A DNA stretch of 64,000 nt from a bacterium (GTDB lineage: Bacteria; Campylobacterota; Campylobacteria; Campylobacterales; Sulfurimonadaceae), in assembly GCA_018825665.1 (NCBI GenBank), contig JAHJEG010000015.1, positions 82,168 to 146,167 on the forward strand. The letters run 5' to 3'. Both the position numbers and the translations under genes were made by a program. Under the pieces are notes generated by a model. The model saw nothing but the letters and a program-made list of their open reading frames with translations. It did no database searches and was not told where the DNA came from. Shown here in pieces: positions 37,744-47,634 of this stretch (position 1 is the stretch's first letter; the number at the start of each line of letters is the position of its first letter).

Positions 37744-40700
37744 AAAACTAGTCAGTTTTGCCCTCTCTCAGAGGGTGCTGGTCCTTCTTTTGGCGATGGT
37801 GGTGCTCTTCTTCGGTGCCATGTCCATGCTTAAATTGCCCATTGATGCATATCCTGATGTCGCACCTACACAGGTGAAGATGATTTTGAAATCTTCTGGG
37901 ATGACGCCCGCGGAGATGGAGTCGCGTGTAACGATTCCTATAGAGCAGAATATGCAGAGTATTCCAAACCAGACCATTATCCGTTCGCTCTCCAAATACG
38001 GTCTATGTGATATCACCATCGATTTTGAAGACGGTGTGGATATTTACTGGGCCAGACAACAAGTCGCGCAGCGCCTTAGCGAGGTGATGGGGGATCTTCC
38101 TGCAAATGTCAGCGGAGGACTTGCCCCTATTACCACTCCTCTGGGGGAAGTGCTGATGTTTACCATCGAGTCTGATACGCTTACACTCATGGAAAAAAGA
38201 ACGCTTCTTGACTGGGTTATAAACAGAAAAATCAGAGGGATTGACGGCGTTGCCGAGACCAATGCTCTTGGAGGATTTGTTAAAACGTATGAGATTGTCC
38301 CCGATTTTTCAAAGATGATGCAGTACAAAATCACCATGCAAATGCTTCAGGACACTCTGATGAGAAATAATCAGAATGACGGAATAGGAAGACTCTCTTT
38401 GGGGGAGCAAAGCCTTTATATCCGCTCAGAGGGAAGGCTTAAAAATACAGAGGATATCGCGAATCTGATTATCAAGCAGGAAAACGGTGCAAACATCCGT
38501 GTATCGGATGTCGGCACTATTGAAATCGGTTCTTTGACAAGAGCCGGATTTGTGACAAAAGACGGCAAAGAGGAAGCCGTACAGGGATTGATTCTTGCAA
38601 GAAAAGGGGTGGATACTTCATCTCTTTTAACAAGAGTCAAATCTGAGCTTCAAAAAATAGAAAAAGATCTGCCAAAGGGCACGAAAATCAATATTTTCTA
38701 CGACCGTTCAGACCTTGTGGGAAAAGCTATCAGCACGGTGTCAAAAGCACTTTTGGAAGCTCTGGTGCTGATAGTTATCATCCTGTTTGTCTTTTTGGGC
38801 AATTTTGCATCCGCTTTTAGCGTAGCGATTATTCTCCCTTTTGCGGCCATGATGACGTTTATCGCCATGGGATATTTCGGGATAACCGCAAACCTTATGA
38901 GTTTGGGGGGACTTGCCATAGCGATTGGTATGCTTGTGGATGCGGGTGTTGTGATGGTTGAAAACATAAGCGAGCACCTCCATAGTGAAAAGTACAAAAA
39001 CGAACCGAAACTGGATCTGGTTCTAAAATCTGCAAAAGAGGTCGCAAGCCCTATATTTACAGGGATACTTATCATCATCATCGTATTCCTGCCTCTATTG
39101 ACCCTGGAAGGATTGGAAGGAAAGCTCTTCGTTCCTGTTGCTTTGAGTATAGTGTTTGCCCTTAGCTCCTCTTTACTTTTGGCGCTTACCTTTATTCCGG
39201 TAATAAGTTTTTATGTCCTTAAGCAGACTCCACATGCCAACCCGATGATTATGGTGTTTTTGGAAAAGGTATATGCGGTTGTTTTAAAATGGACGCTTTC
39301 GCATCAAAAAACGGTCTTTTTGACAGCGGGTGTATTGTGGATACTTGCCCTTGGTGCGTATACTCAAGTGGGAAAAACATTTATGCCTGAGCTTGATGAG
39401 GGGAATGTGATTATAGGGATTGAGAAAAATCCTTCTATTTCTCTTGATGCAAGCCGCGATATTGATTTGAAGATTCAGCAGACTCTTCTGCGTGAAGTGC
39501 CTGAGATTCTCTCCATCGTAGCGCGAGGGGGAAGTGATGAGATAGGTCTGGACCCGATGGGGCTCAATGATACAGATACGTTTTTGGTCCTAAAACCAAA
39601 AGAGCAGTGGCGAGTCCCTTCAAACGAGTGGCTTTTGGATCAGTTTCGTATGGTCTTGGATCAGTTTGTAGGGATTGAGTACGGATTTACCCAGCCTATT
39701 GCCATGAGAATCTCCGAGATGATAAGCGGTTCGCGCGGTGATATTGTTGTCAATATTTACGGTGAGGATTCCACTAAACTTGAAGATATTGCCAAAAAGA
39801 TAGCAAAGATCACAGAAAATATAAAAGGCAGCAGCGATGTCTACAAAAAGGCAAACGAAGGGGTCGCATACTGGCAGATAGAGTTTAAAGACGAGGCAAT
39901 GGCGCGATATAAAGTGAGCAGGGACGAGCTTGCCGGTTACCTTAAAATCGCTGTTAACGGGAGTGGAGCCGGAATTATTCAAGAAGACCTCAGACGAATC
40001 CCGCTGATGATAAAAGGCTCACATGAGATGCAGACGAGCATGAGCAAAAATGTAAACCTGCAGTACGTCCTAAAAGACGGCAGCAGTGTTGAGCTCAATG
40101 AACTGGTAAACTTCAAAAAGACTCTCGGCCCTGTTCAGATAGACCATGAAAACGGGATGAGAAAAAGTCTTGTCCAGACAAATGTGGCAGGGCGTGACCT
40201 TGTGGGTTTTGTGGATGAACTGAGTGCAAAGATAGAAGCGGAGGTGCAGTTGCCACAGGGTTATTTTGTGGAGTATGCCGGGGAGTATCAAAACCAGCAA
40301 AGAGCCTCAAAGAGACTCTCCTTTATCGTCCCTCTTAGTATCGGGCTTGTGTTTATCCTGTTGCTTTTGACTTTTAAATCATCGCTTCAGGCATTTTTGG
40401 TTCTGCTCAATATCCCTTTTGCATTGATAGGCGGGGTATACGGACTCTATTTTACCGGGGAATACATGAGTGTTCCCGCAACGGTCGGGTTTATCGCCCT
40501 TATGGGTATCGCGGTTTTAAACGGTGTCGTGATGATAAACTATTTCAACTATCTCAAACACAGCGTAGAAGATGCCATGGAGATTGTAACCCAAGGTTCG
40601 CTAAGAAGACTGAGACCTGTATTGATGACCGCTTTTATAGCTGCTCTTGGACTTATCCCGATGCTCTTTGCAACGGGGCCGGGTTCTGAGATACAAAAGC

Positions 40701-40807
40701 CTTTGGCTATTGTTATCATCAACGGTCTTGTATCCTCGACTTTCCTTACTTTGGTACTGCTTCCGATTTTATATCATAAGTTTGTATTAAAGAGCGCTAA
40801 GGAATAA
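37736..40807 (+). CDS. Heavy-metal efflux RND pump (CusA/CzcA family)
   Basis: This 1023-residue inner-membrane proton/metal antiporter has the canonical RND topology: two large periplasmic loops and twelve membrane segments. The TM4 proton-relay region reads AIGMLVDAGVVMVEN, like CusA, without the DFG aspartate of CzcA. The periplasmic segment TQPIAMRISEMISGSRGD looks like CzcA, so I do not assign the metal. I use ATG 37736 (MSEKLV), within the end of the adaptor gene, giving an eight-base overlap. One motif copy lies at 39230-39238 (coding Pro-His-Ala). Confidence 0.92.
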   Translation: MSEKLVSFALSQRVLVLLLAMVVLFFGAMSMLKLPIDAYPDVAPTQVKMILKSSGMTPAEMESRVTIPIEQNMQSIPNQTIIRSLSKYGLCDITIDFEDGVDIYWARQQVAQRLSEVMGDLPANVSGGLAPITTPLGEVLMFTIESDTLTLMEKRTLLDWVINRKIRGIDGVAETNALGGFVKTYEIVPDFSKMMQYKITMQMLQDTLMRNNQNDGIGRLSLGEQSLYIRSEGRLKNTEDIANLIIKQENGANIRVSDVGTIEIGSLTRAGFVTKDGKEEAVQGLILARKGVDTSSLLTRVKSELQKIEKDLPKGTKINIFYDRSDLVGKAISTVSKALLEALVLIVIILFVFLGNFASAFSVAIILPFAAMMTFIAMGYFGITANLMSLGGLAIAIGMLVDAGVVMVENISEHLHSEKYKNEPKLDLVLKSAKEVASPIFTGILIIIIVFLPLLTLEGLEGKLFVPVALSIVFALSSSLLLALTFIPVISFYVLKQTPHANPMIMVFLEKVYAVVLKWTLSHQKTVFLTAGVLWILALGAYTQVGKTFMPELDEGNVIIGIEKNPSISLDASRDIDLKIQQTLLREVPEILSIVARGGSDEIGLDPMGLNDTDTFLVLKPKEQWRVPSNEWLLDQFRMVLDQFVGIEYGFTQPIAMRISEMISGSRGDIVVNIYGEDSTKLEDIAKKIAKITENIKGSSDVYKKANEGVAYWQIEFKDEAMARYKVSRDELAGYLKIAVNGSGAGIIQEDLRRIPLMIKGSHEMQTSMSKNVNLQYVLKDGSSVELNELVNFKKTLGPVQIDHENGMRKSLVQTNVAGRDLVGFVDELSAKIEAEVQLPQGYFVEYAGEYQNQQRASKRLSFIVPLSIGLVFILLLLTFKSSLQAFLVLLNIPFALIGGVYGLYFTGEYMSVPATVGFIALMGIAVLNGVVMINYFNYLKHSVEDAMEIVTQGSLRRLRPVLMTAFIAALGLIPMLFATGPGSEIQKPLAIVIINGLVSSTFLTLVLLPILYHKFVLKSAKE

Positions 40808-40815
40808 AACGCTTA

Positions 40816-40840
40816 TTTCCACATGCCGCGGCATGTGGAA
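40816..40840. repeat. Palindromic pair of GGCATGTGG elements; probable terminator of efflux operon
   Basis: CCACATGCC at 40819-40827 and GGCATGTGG at 40830-40838 form a 24-bp perfect palindrome (40817-40840) identical to the core of the element at 14116-14139. It starts nine bases after the RND stop codon. Confidence 0.65.
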
Positions 40841-40866
40841 CTCTCCTTAAATATATCTGCAAAAAA

Positions 40867-40911
40867 ACATGCCTGCTTTTTAGCAAACTCTTTTTTAAAG
40901 CAAGGCATGTT
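40867..40911 (+). terminator. Second inverted repeat upstream of selO
   Basis: AACATGCCTGCTTT (40867-40880) and AAAGCAAGGCATGTT (40898-40911) pair with one bulge and a 17-base loop. The arms contain ACATGCC/GGCATGT, a shortened form of the dispersed word. It may be a decayed copy or part of a double terminator; it could also affect the selO leader, since selO starts 12 bases later. Confidence 0.4.
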
Positions 40912-40922
40912 ACAAGAGACAC

Positions 40923-42362
40923 ATGAAATTTTCACAATTAAAACTAACTACCGATTATACGAATTTGGCTCCTGTTTTTTATAACAAGGTCAAAGGCACA
41001 CCGCTAAAAGAGCCGTTTTTGATTTGTGCCTCCCAGGATGCAGCCGGGCTTTTGGGGATAGATGAGGATATATCTCTTGATGATAAGCTCGTAGAGGTAT
41101 TAAACGCAACACATCTTTTAGAAGGTTCCGAGCCTTTTGCAATGTGCTACGCCGGGCATCAGTTTGGATATTTTGTGCCGCGTCTTGGAGACGGACGTGC
41201 GCTGAATCTTGGCAAGGCAAAGGGGTTTAATTTACAGCTCAAAGGTGCGGGACAGACGCTTTATTCCCGTCAGGGAGACGGCAGGGCAGTTCTTCGCTCC
41301 TCCATACGCGAATTTTTAATGTCAGAGGCGATGCACGGTCTTGGGATAGAGACAAGCAGGGCTCTGGCTTTGATAGGATCTGATGAGGATGTGGCACGGG
41401 AGCGCTGGGAAAAGGGCGCAATTGTTTTGAGACTATCCCCGACTTGGGTGCGTTTTGGGACTTTTGAGTATTTTAATTTTCCGGGCAGACACGACAAGCT
41501 GGAACACTTGGCTGATTATGTGATAGCGGAATCGTTTTCACATTTGCAAAATCAGGAAAACCGTTATCTCTCAATGTATAAAGAGGTCGTTCAAAAAACG
41601 GCAGGACTTTTGGCAAAATGGCAAAGCGTGGGCTTTAACCATGGAGTGATGAACACAGACAATATGTCTATAGCGGGACTTACGATCGATTACGGACCCT
41701 TTGCATTTTTGGATGACTATGACCCGAACTATATCTGCAACCATACGGATACAGAAGGACGCTATAGCTTCAAAAATCAGCCCGGTATCGCGCACTGGAA
41801 TCTGGGGCAGTTGGCAAAGGCACTCTCGCCAATAGTACACTACGAATCGGCCATGCAAGCTCTTGATGATGTTTTTGGTGATACTTATGAGAGGGAGTAT
41901 CTAAGGATTATGTATAAAAAGATGGGACTGAACATACAGGATGAAAAAGATCTTGAACTGCTCAAATGGATGCTTGGAGCTTTAGAGAGTGCCACTATAG
42001 ACTACACGCTTTTTTTCAGAAAACTCTCACGCTATGATGGAGATAAAAAAGAGATATTGGATATTGCCGTTTTTAGAACACCGCTCCAAGAGTGGCTCGA
42101 AGCCTACGATAAACGCCTGGAAAAAGAGAGTCTGAAGCAAGAGCAACGTCATAAAAAGATGCTCAGGGTAAATCCAAAGTACATACTAAAAAATCATATA
42201 CTCCAAGAAGCTATACAAAAAGCACAATCGCATGACTTTACAATGGTGAAGGAGCTGCTCAAAGTCGCGCATTCTCCATTTGAAGAACATGTAGAGTTGG
42301 CACATCTATGTAAATCAGCACCGCAAGAATCCAAAAACATAAAACTAAGCTGCTCCTCATGA
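40923..42362 (+). CDS. selO: Protein adenylyltransferase SelO (YdiU family)
   Basis: This 479-residue pseudokinase-fold enzyme transfers AMP to protein hydroxyls. Family segments include CYAGHQFGYFVPRLGDGRA, LKGAGQTLYSRQGDGRAVLRSS, and the active-site region NTDNMSIAGLTIDYGPFAFLD. The C-terminus is LSCSS, so Cys occupies the position of selenocysteine in animal SelO. It stands alone between the efflux operon and the SBP fusion gene. Confidence 0.95.
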   Translation: MKFSQLKLTTDYTNLAPVFYNKVKGTPLKEPFLICASQDAAGLLGIDEDISLDDKLVEVLNATHLLEGSEPFAMCYAGHQFGYFVPRLGDGRALNLGKAKGFNLQLKGAGQTLYSRQGDGRAVLRSSIREFLMSEAMHGLGIETSRALALIGSDEDVARERWEKGAIVLRLSPTWVRFGTFEYFNFPGRHDKLEHLADYVIAESFSHLQNQENRYLSMYKEVVQKTAGLLAKWQSVGFNHGVMNTDNMSIAGLTIDYGPFAFLDDYDPNYICNHTDTEGRYSFKNQPGIAHWNLGQLAKALSPIVHYESAMQALDDVFGDTYEREYLRIMYKKMGLNIQDEKDLELLKWMLGALESATIDYTLFFRKLSRYDGDKKEILDIAVFRTPLQEWLEAYDKRLEKESLKQEQRHKKMLRVNPKYILKNHILQEAIQKAQSHDFTMVKELLKVAHSPFEEHVELAHLCKSAPQESKNIKLSCSS

Positions 42363-42449
42363 AGGAGTTTAAAACTATAGGGGAGCAGGGTAGATAAACT
42401 TTAGATATAATATCTCAACATTACCTGGATGGGAAGGCAGACTGTTTTG

Positions 42450-44600
42450 ATGAAAAAACTTGTAATTATATTTGTCGGTGTTTTGGGCATTGTTTTTGCT
42501 GCTTTGTTTATATACTCTCAAAATCCGGAAAAAACGGTGCAGGACTCTGCATTGACAAATAACACCCAAAAGCATTCCATTCACCTGCGATTCGGGCACA
42601 ACACTCCAATAGACAGCGCACTTCATCAGGCTGCTTTGCGTTTTGCAAGTGAAATCAAAAAGAAAACGCAGGGTGGGATTACAGTTGAGGTTTTCCCCTC
42701 TCAAGAGCTTGGGAATGACCATCAAATGGTTGAGATGGCCAGAAAAGGAGAGCTCGATATCTTGCTTACGCCTACTGCCAAGATGAGTGTCGCAGTTCCT
42801 TCGATGCAGTATGCAGACCTGCCTTTTTACTTTCCATCACGTGAAGATCTCTATGATATGCTTGATGGTGAACCCGGACAGATGATCCTTCATGATATGA
42901 AATCCATCGGGCTTATCGGAGTGACATTTTGGGAAAACGGATTTAAGCACCTCACGGCAAATTCGCCTATTCTTTCTCCGGGCGACCTGCAAGGGAAAAA
43001 AATCCGCGTTATGAAAAGTCGTATTATCATGGAGCAGTTTAAATCATTGGGCGCGACACCTCTGCCTATTGATTTTCATTCGACCAAACAGGCTCTGAAC
43101 GATAGAATCGTTGACGGTCAGGAAAATCCTCTTATAGCCATCGTAAGTATGGGTTTTCATGAAGTACAAACCGATTTGACGCTGAGTGAACATGCTTTTT
43201 TGGGGTACGTACTCTCCTTCAGTGACAAATCTTTGTCTAAACTCCCAAGCTCGTTTCGTTCTCTCCTCATTGATACGGCCAAAGAGGTTACACCCTGGGA
43301 GAGAAAAGAGACCCAAAAAAGAGAAAAAAAACTTCTTGGGATTATTTCGAAATCCGGAGTCAAAATTCATACTTTGAATAAAGAGCAGCGTCAAGAATTC
43401 GGCCGGCTTCTTAAGCATATTCCCGAGCAGTATGAGCATATTATCGGTGTGGATGTCATATCAAAAACAAAAGAGTTGTTGTACAAAAAATACGGAGCAA
43501 ATCTAGAGCATAAAGATCATATACTCATAGGGATAAATGCAGATGCCTCTATAGGCGGAGAGCTTGCGGGTCTTGAGATTAAGCGGGGCGTGGAACTGGC
43601 AGTCGCACAAATAAATGAAAAAGGCGGCGTGCTTGGCAAACCGCTCGAAGTTATTTTCAAAAATCATAAGCTTATGCCGACCAAAGGGATACAAAATATC
43701 CAAGAGTTTGCCCAAAATCCGAATCTGGCAGCGATTATCGGTGGGAAACACAGTGCGGTTATCGCAGAAGAGATAGCTACGATTCAGGGGCTGAGAATTC
43801 CCTATCTTGTGCCTTGGGCTGCAGCTGAGAAAGTGGTGAACAACGGCTATGAAGAGAATTACATTTTTCGCATATCGGCTAATGATGCTTTGGCCTCAGA
43901 ATACATCGCAGGCTTTGCGCTGGAGCATTACAAGCAGCCGGCTATTATTGTAGAAAATTCTGTTTGGGGCAGAGAAAACCTCAATACTATGAAAAAATAT
44001 CTTCAGAAGCAAGCTCTTGGATTTACTGCTGAGATTGTCTACAACAGAGGTCAGACAAGTTTTGATCAAGAGCTTGCAGCTATTTTAAACTCCGGAGCTG
44101 AATCCGTCATTTTAATTGCCGATCCAATTGAGGGAAGTAGAATTGTGCAGGCACTAAGCAGACAAAAAACTGTATTGCCTATCGTGTCGCATTGGGGAAT
44201 TGTAGGAGGAGATTTCTTTCAGGAGAACAAAAAGATTTTGCCAGCAATCGATTTGAGATTTTTTCAAACATTTTCTTTTTCCAAAAACCCGACAAAAGCT
44301 TCCCGGGATCTTGAGAAGCTCTATAGGAGCAGATATAAAACACAAAAAATAGAAATAGATTTTGCTGTAGCCCAGGCCTACGATCTGACAAATATTTTAG
44401 CTCTAGCTATTACAAAGGCAGGGAGCATAGAACATGTAAAGGTAAAAAAAGCTCTGGAGAATCTACCCCCTTACAGAGGGATTGTAAAGAGCTATACTCC
44501 CGCATTTACACAAAAAAGGCATGATGCATTGAATGTCGATGATTTTTATATGGCAAAGTTTCATTCAGATGGCACGATTGTTCCGGAGAGTAAGAGATGA
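42450..44600 (+). CDS. Fused TRAP (DctP) and ABC (Peripla_BP_6) solute-binding protein, membrane anchored
   Basis: About 716 residues. A membrane anchor (VIIFVGVLGIVFAALFIYS) is followed by a DctP/TRAP binding domain (about 40-330; LRFGHNTP, VFPSQELGND, KKIRVMKS, DGQENPL) and then a Leu/Ile/Val-type Peripla_BP_6 domain (about 358-700; GLEIKRGVELAVAQIN, AAIIGGKHSAVIAEE). Each domain alone is a complete transporter receptor; here no TRAP or ABC permease gene is nearby. The gene overlaps the GGDEF-EAL gene by four bases. I infer a periplasmic dual-ligand sensor rather than a transport component. The start is 42450 or the earlier ATG at 42429; AAGG is 12 bases before the former. Confidence 0.8.
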   Translation: MKKLVIIFVGVLGIVFAALFIYSQNPEKTVQDSALTNNTQKHSIHLRFGHNTPIDSALHQAALRFASEIKKKTQGGITVEVFPSQELGNDHQMVEMARKGELDILLTPTAKMSVAVPSMQYADLPFYFPSREDLYDMLDGEPGQMILHDMKSIGLIGVTFWENGFKHLTANSPILSPGDLQGKKIRVMKSRIIMEQFKSLGATPLPIDFHSTKQALNDRIVDGQENPLIAIVSMGFHEVQTDLTLSEHAFLGYVLSFSDKSLSKLPSSFRSLLIDTAKEVTPWERKETQKREKKLLGIISKSGVKIHTLNKEQRQEFGRLLKHIPEQYEHIIGVDVISKTKELLYKKYGANLEHKDHILIGINADASIGGELAGLEIKRGVELAVAQINEKGGVLGKPLEVIFKNHKLMPTKGIQNIQEFAQNPNLAAIIGGKHSAVIAEEIATIQGLRIPYLVPWAAAEKVVNNGYEENYIFRISANDALASEYIAGFALEHYKQPAIIVENSVWGRENLNTMKKYLQKQALGFTAEIVYNRGQTSFDQELAAILNSGAESVILIADPIEGSRIVQALSRQKTVLPIVSHWGIVGGDFFQENKKILPAIDLRFFQTFSFSKNPTKASRDLEKLYRSRYKTQKIEIDFAVAQAYDLTNILALAITKAGSIEHVKVKKALENLPPYRGIVKSYTPAFTQKRHDALNVDDFYMAKFHSDGTIVPESKR

Positions 44601-46870
44601 GCTTGTTTAAGTTTTTAAATAAAAGCATAAAGAGAAGAGTGGTATTTCTTATAAGCTCACTGCTTGTTCTGAGTATGACCGTTATTACACTCTTTGTCGT
44701 CTCTGTTGTGCATAACAGTATGAGTCAGCAGACATCTGCATTATTGGGCAACAAGTCCAATGCAATACACACAAGAATAGAACAGCGTCTTTTGTATCTC
44801 ATAGAAAACACTGCTCTGTTAACAAAAAATGAACTGATGATCAATGCGCTTACCGATGCGGATGGCAGAAAAAGGTATCTGCCCTCACTGGTTGAAAACT
44901 TTATGCTCGGCAAGGATGTGCTTTCCCTGAATATTGTGGATTTTGACGGCAAGCCTATTTTTAAGACGCAAGATAAAATCCCTCTTTATAATGAATCAGA
45001 AAAGTTAAGAAACGCCTTAGCCATGGGCAAAATGGATTACTATATCCAGGAGGAGGATTATGAGCTTGTTGTCGTATCCCCTATAGAATATTACAGTACC
45101 ACACAGGGTGCGGCGATTGTTGTTTTTGATCTGTCCAAAATTTTGGACAATAATCTGCCCGATGATAAAAACATATACCTTCACCTTTTAAAAGACGCTA
45201 AAACAATCTACAGCTACAATTTTGACCAAGGACTTGAGTATCAGGTCAACCACCATGATGTCTATGATCATACAAGTATATTTTATCAGCTGGGTCTGTC
45301 TTTGGAACTTGGAATGGATTCAAAAGTGTATACTGCTCCGGTATCCGAGGTGATAGATAAGCTTATTATGCTTGGTTTTGTTTTTATCACGATAGGTATC
45401 TTATCGGCAACTCTTTTGGCTCAATCTATAACGAAACCAATTCTTAAACTCTATAAACGTGTAACGGTATCTGGATCCTCAGGAGAGAATTTCTGCAGTC
45501 CGCTCGGTACGGAGGATGAACTAGAAGCATTGGCAAAGGCCTTTGACAAGCGCACCCTGATGCTGCAGTATCAGGCGGAACATGATGCCCTCACTACACT
45601 TCCAAACCGCGTACTCTTTATAGACAGACTAAGGGAAAACATAAAAAAAACACCGAGACATCAGCCCGGCTTTGCCGTACTGTTCTTAGATTTGGACCAT
45701 TTTAAAGAGGTGAATGATTCCTTTGGGCATGATTTTGGGGATGAGTTGCTCCTAAGCATCGGCAAGTATCTCGCAGACAGCCTGCGAGAGAGCGATTCCG
45801 TCGCACGCATGGGCGGCGATGAATTTACGATATTGTTAAACGATGTTGAGAATATCAATACAATCGTACCTATTTTAGAAAAAATTATGCTCTTGTTTAG
45901 CAAACCTTTTAGTATACAGCATCATGAGTTTTACATAACATGCAGTCTGGGAGTGGCAATATATCCGATAAACGGCGATACTCCCGAATTACTTCTAAAA
46001 AATGCAGATGCGGCCATGTACAAAGCCAAGGAAGAGGGGCGTAACAACTATAAATTTTATACAGACGATATGACCGAGAAGGCTTACGACCGCATTATGC
46101 TTGAGAAGGAGTTAAGACAGGCGATTGCAAACAGGGAGTTTGAGGTCTATTATCAGCCGCAGGTCAATATGGAAGATGAATCTATTGTGGGGATGGAAGC
46201 ACTTGTCCGCTGGAATCATCCGCAAAAAGGTCTTATCTCTCCGAATGATTTTATTCCCCTGGCCGAAGAAACGAGACTTATTATAGATATTGACAGGCAG
46301 GTTATGTCTGATGCTATGCATCAATTTCAAAAATGGATTAGGGATGGATATAGAGTGGGAATACTGTCTATAAATCTTTCTATGATCCAGCTCAACCATA
46401 AAGACTTTTTGAGTTTTGTTCAGGAGATGCTGTCTGTATCAAAGCTATCCGCAGATAATGTGATGTTTGAAGTAACAGAAACACAGGTGATGAAAAATCC
46501 TGAAAATGCAATTATTTTGTTACATCAGTTAAAAGCTCTTGGAATAAGCTTATCCGTAGATGATTTTGGAACAGGGCACTCTTCGCTCTCCTATCTTAAA
46601 CAACTGCCTATAGATAAACTCAAAATTGATCAATCGTTTACACGGGATATATTCATTGATGAAAATGATGCCGAGTTGACCCGGGCAATTATATCTATAG
46701 CAAAAAGTTTGCGTCTGGATGTTATCGCCGAGGGCGTTGAAACGCGGGAACAGGGAGTGTTTCTGATGGATAACGGCTGTATGCAGGCACAAGGGTATTT
46801 GTATTATAAGCCGCAAAATGCCCAAGCTCTCAGCGAAATACTCCGTGCTAAAATGCCCTCTGTTTCCTAA
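44597..46870 (+). CDS. Cache-HAMP-GGDEF-EAL cyclic-di-GMP enzyme
   Basis: This 757-residue protein has a membrane segment (about 15-38), a periplasmic Cache-like sensor (39-254), a second segment (255-277), HAMP, GGDEF (motif RMGGDEF near 405, with an RESD I-site five residues before) and EAL (GMEALVRW near 532; DDFGTGHSSLSYL). Both catalytic motifs look intact, so it may make and degrade c-di-GMP. ATGA coupling to the double SBP protein suggests the two form one receptor, with periplasmic binding controlling cytoplasmic output. Its stop overlaps the converging response regulator by four bases. Confidence 0.9.
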   Translation: MSLFKFLNKSIKRRVVFLISSLLVLSMTVITLFVVSVVHNSMSQQTSALLGNKSNAIHTRIEQRLLYLIENTALLTKNELMINALTDADGRKRYLPSLVENFMLGKDVLSLNIVDFDGKPIFKTQDKIPLYNESEKLRNALAMGKMDYYIQEEDYELVVVSPIEYYSTTQGAAIVVFDLSKILDNNLPDDKNIYLHLLKDAKTIYSYNFDQGLEYQVNHHDVYDHTSIFYQLGLSLELGMDSKVYTAPVSEVIDKLIMLGFVFITIGILSATLLAQSITKPILKLYKRVTVSGSSGENFCSPLGTEDELEALAKAFDKRTLMLQYQAEHDALTTLPNRVLFIDRLRENIKKTPRHQPGFAVLFLDLDHFKEVNDSFGHDFGDELLLSIGKYLADSLRESDSVARMGGDEFTILLNDVENINTIVPILEKIMLLFSKPFSIQHHEFYITCSLGVAIYPINGDTPELLLKNADAAMYKAKEEGRNNYKFYTDDMTEKAYDRIMLEKELRQAIANREFEVYYQPQVNMEDESIVGMEALVRWNHPQKGLISPNDFIPLAEETRLIIDIDRQVMSDAMHQFQKWIRDGYRVGILSINLSMIQLNHKDFLSFVQEMLSVSKLSADNVMFEVTETQVMKNPENAIILLHQLKALGISLSVDDFGTGHSSLSYLKQLPIDKLKIDQSFTRDIFIDENDAELTRAIISIAKSLRLDVIAEGVETREQGVFLMDNGCMQAQGYLYYKPQNAQALSEILRAKMPSVS

Positions 46871-47553
46871 CTTTTAAAAATATGAAGTCTGTAGCCGACA
46901 CCTGAGATGTTTTCAATGGCGTCTTTGGGTACTTTTTTTCTAAGCCCCCTTACAAGCGAGCGGATAGAATCCTGGGTCATCCCCTCGTACGCCCAGATGG
47001 CATCTTCAATCTCTTCATATTTTACGACCCGTGTATGGTGATGTGCCAAAAGATCTAAGAACAGGAGCTCGTTCTTGGTCAGTTTTATCTCTTTGTCTTT
47101 GTCATAGATAAGTTTTTCGTAGGCGTTATACCGGCATGTGGAAGAAAGAGGAAGATTGAATTTGCTTTTGTCTTGTATGAGCTGCACGGATTTTTGCAGA
47201 GCCTCTGCCAGTTTTTCTTTTGTTATGGGTTTTATGATGTATTTTACAAGCTGAAGTTCGACGGCGCGCAGCAGATAATCCGTATCGGAGTGAGCAGTCG
47301 CTACGATGATTTGCACGTCCTTGTCATGTGCACGGATGTAGCTTGCCATATCCAGACCGTTTAGGCGGGGCATATTTATATCTGTTATGATGATATCGGG
47401 TTTATACTTTTTCCACATGCCAAGAGCTTCTTTGCCGTCTTTTGCTTCTATGACGTTCTTGGCTATACGGCTTAGATATTCGACTGCATTCTTTCTCACC
47501 ATCTCTGAGTCTTCTACATAAAGAATAGTGAAATTTTTTAGAATATCTTTCAT
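46867..47553 (-). CDS. OmpR-family response regulator
   Basis: This 228-residue regulator has a receiver (YVEDSE, IIITDINMPRLNG, IIKPI) and a C-terminal winged helix (LTKNELLFLDLL, DSIRSLVRGLRKK, VGYRLHI). It faces the GGDEF-EAL gene tail-to-tail with a four-base overlap. No kinase is adjacent. Two GGCATGTGG copies lie inside it: 47133-47141 (Ser-Thr-Cys-Arg) and 47413-47421 (Gly-Met-Trp). Confidence 0.9.
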   Translation of the reverse strand: MKDILKNFTILYVEDSEMVRKNAVEYLSRIAKNVIEAKDGKEALGMWKKYKPDIIITDINMPRLNGLDMASYIRAHDKDVQIIVATAHSDTDYLLRAVELQLVKYIIKPITKEKLAEALQKSVQLIQDKSKFNLPLSSTCRYNAYEKLIYDKDKEIKLTKNELLFLDLLAHHHTRVVKYEEIEDAIWAYEGMTQDSIRSLVRGLRKKVPKDAIENISGVGYRLHIFKS

Positions 47554-47634
47554 ATTTTACGTCCATAATGATTTGGGGATAGCATACCCGGATTTAGAGT
47601 AGCTATAGTTTAGTAAATTTGGTATTATACTCTT

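Noticed and set aside
42350..42388. Possible hairpin CTGCTCC/GGAGCAG after selO
   Set aside because: The arms begin inside the coding region, the loop is 25 bases and no T run follows; too weak to call a terminator.
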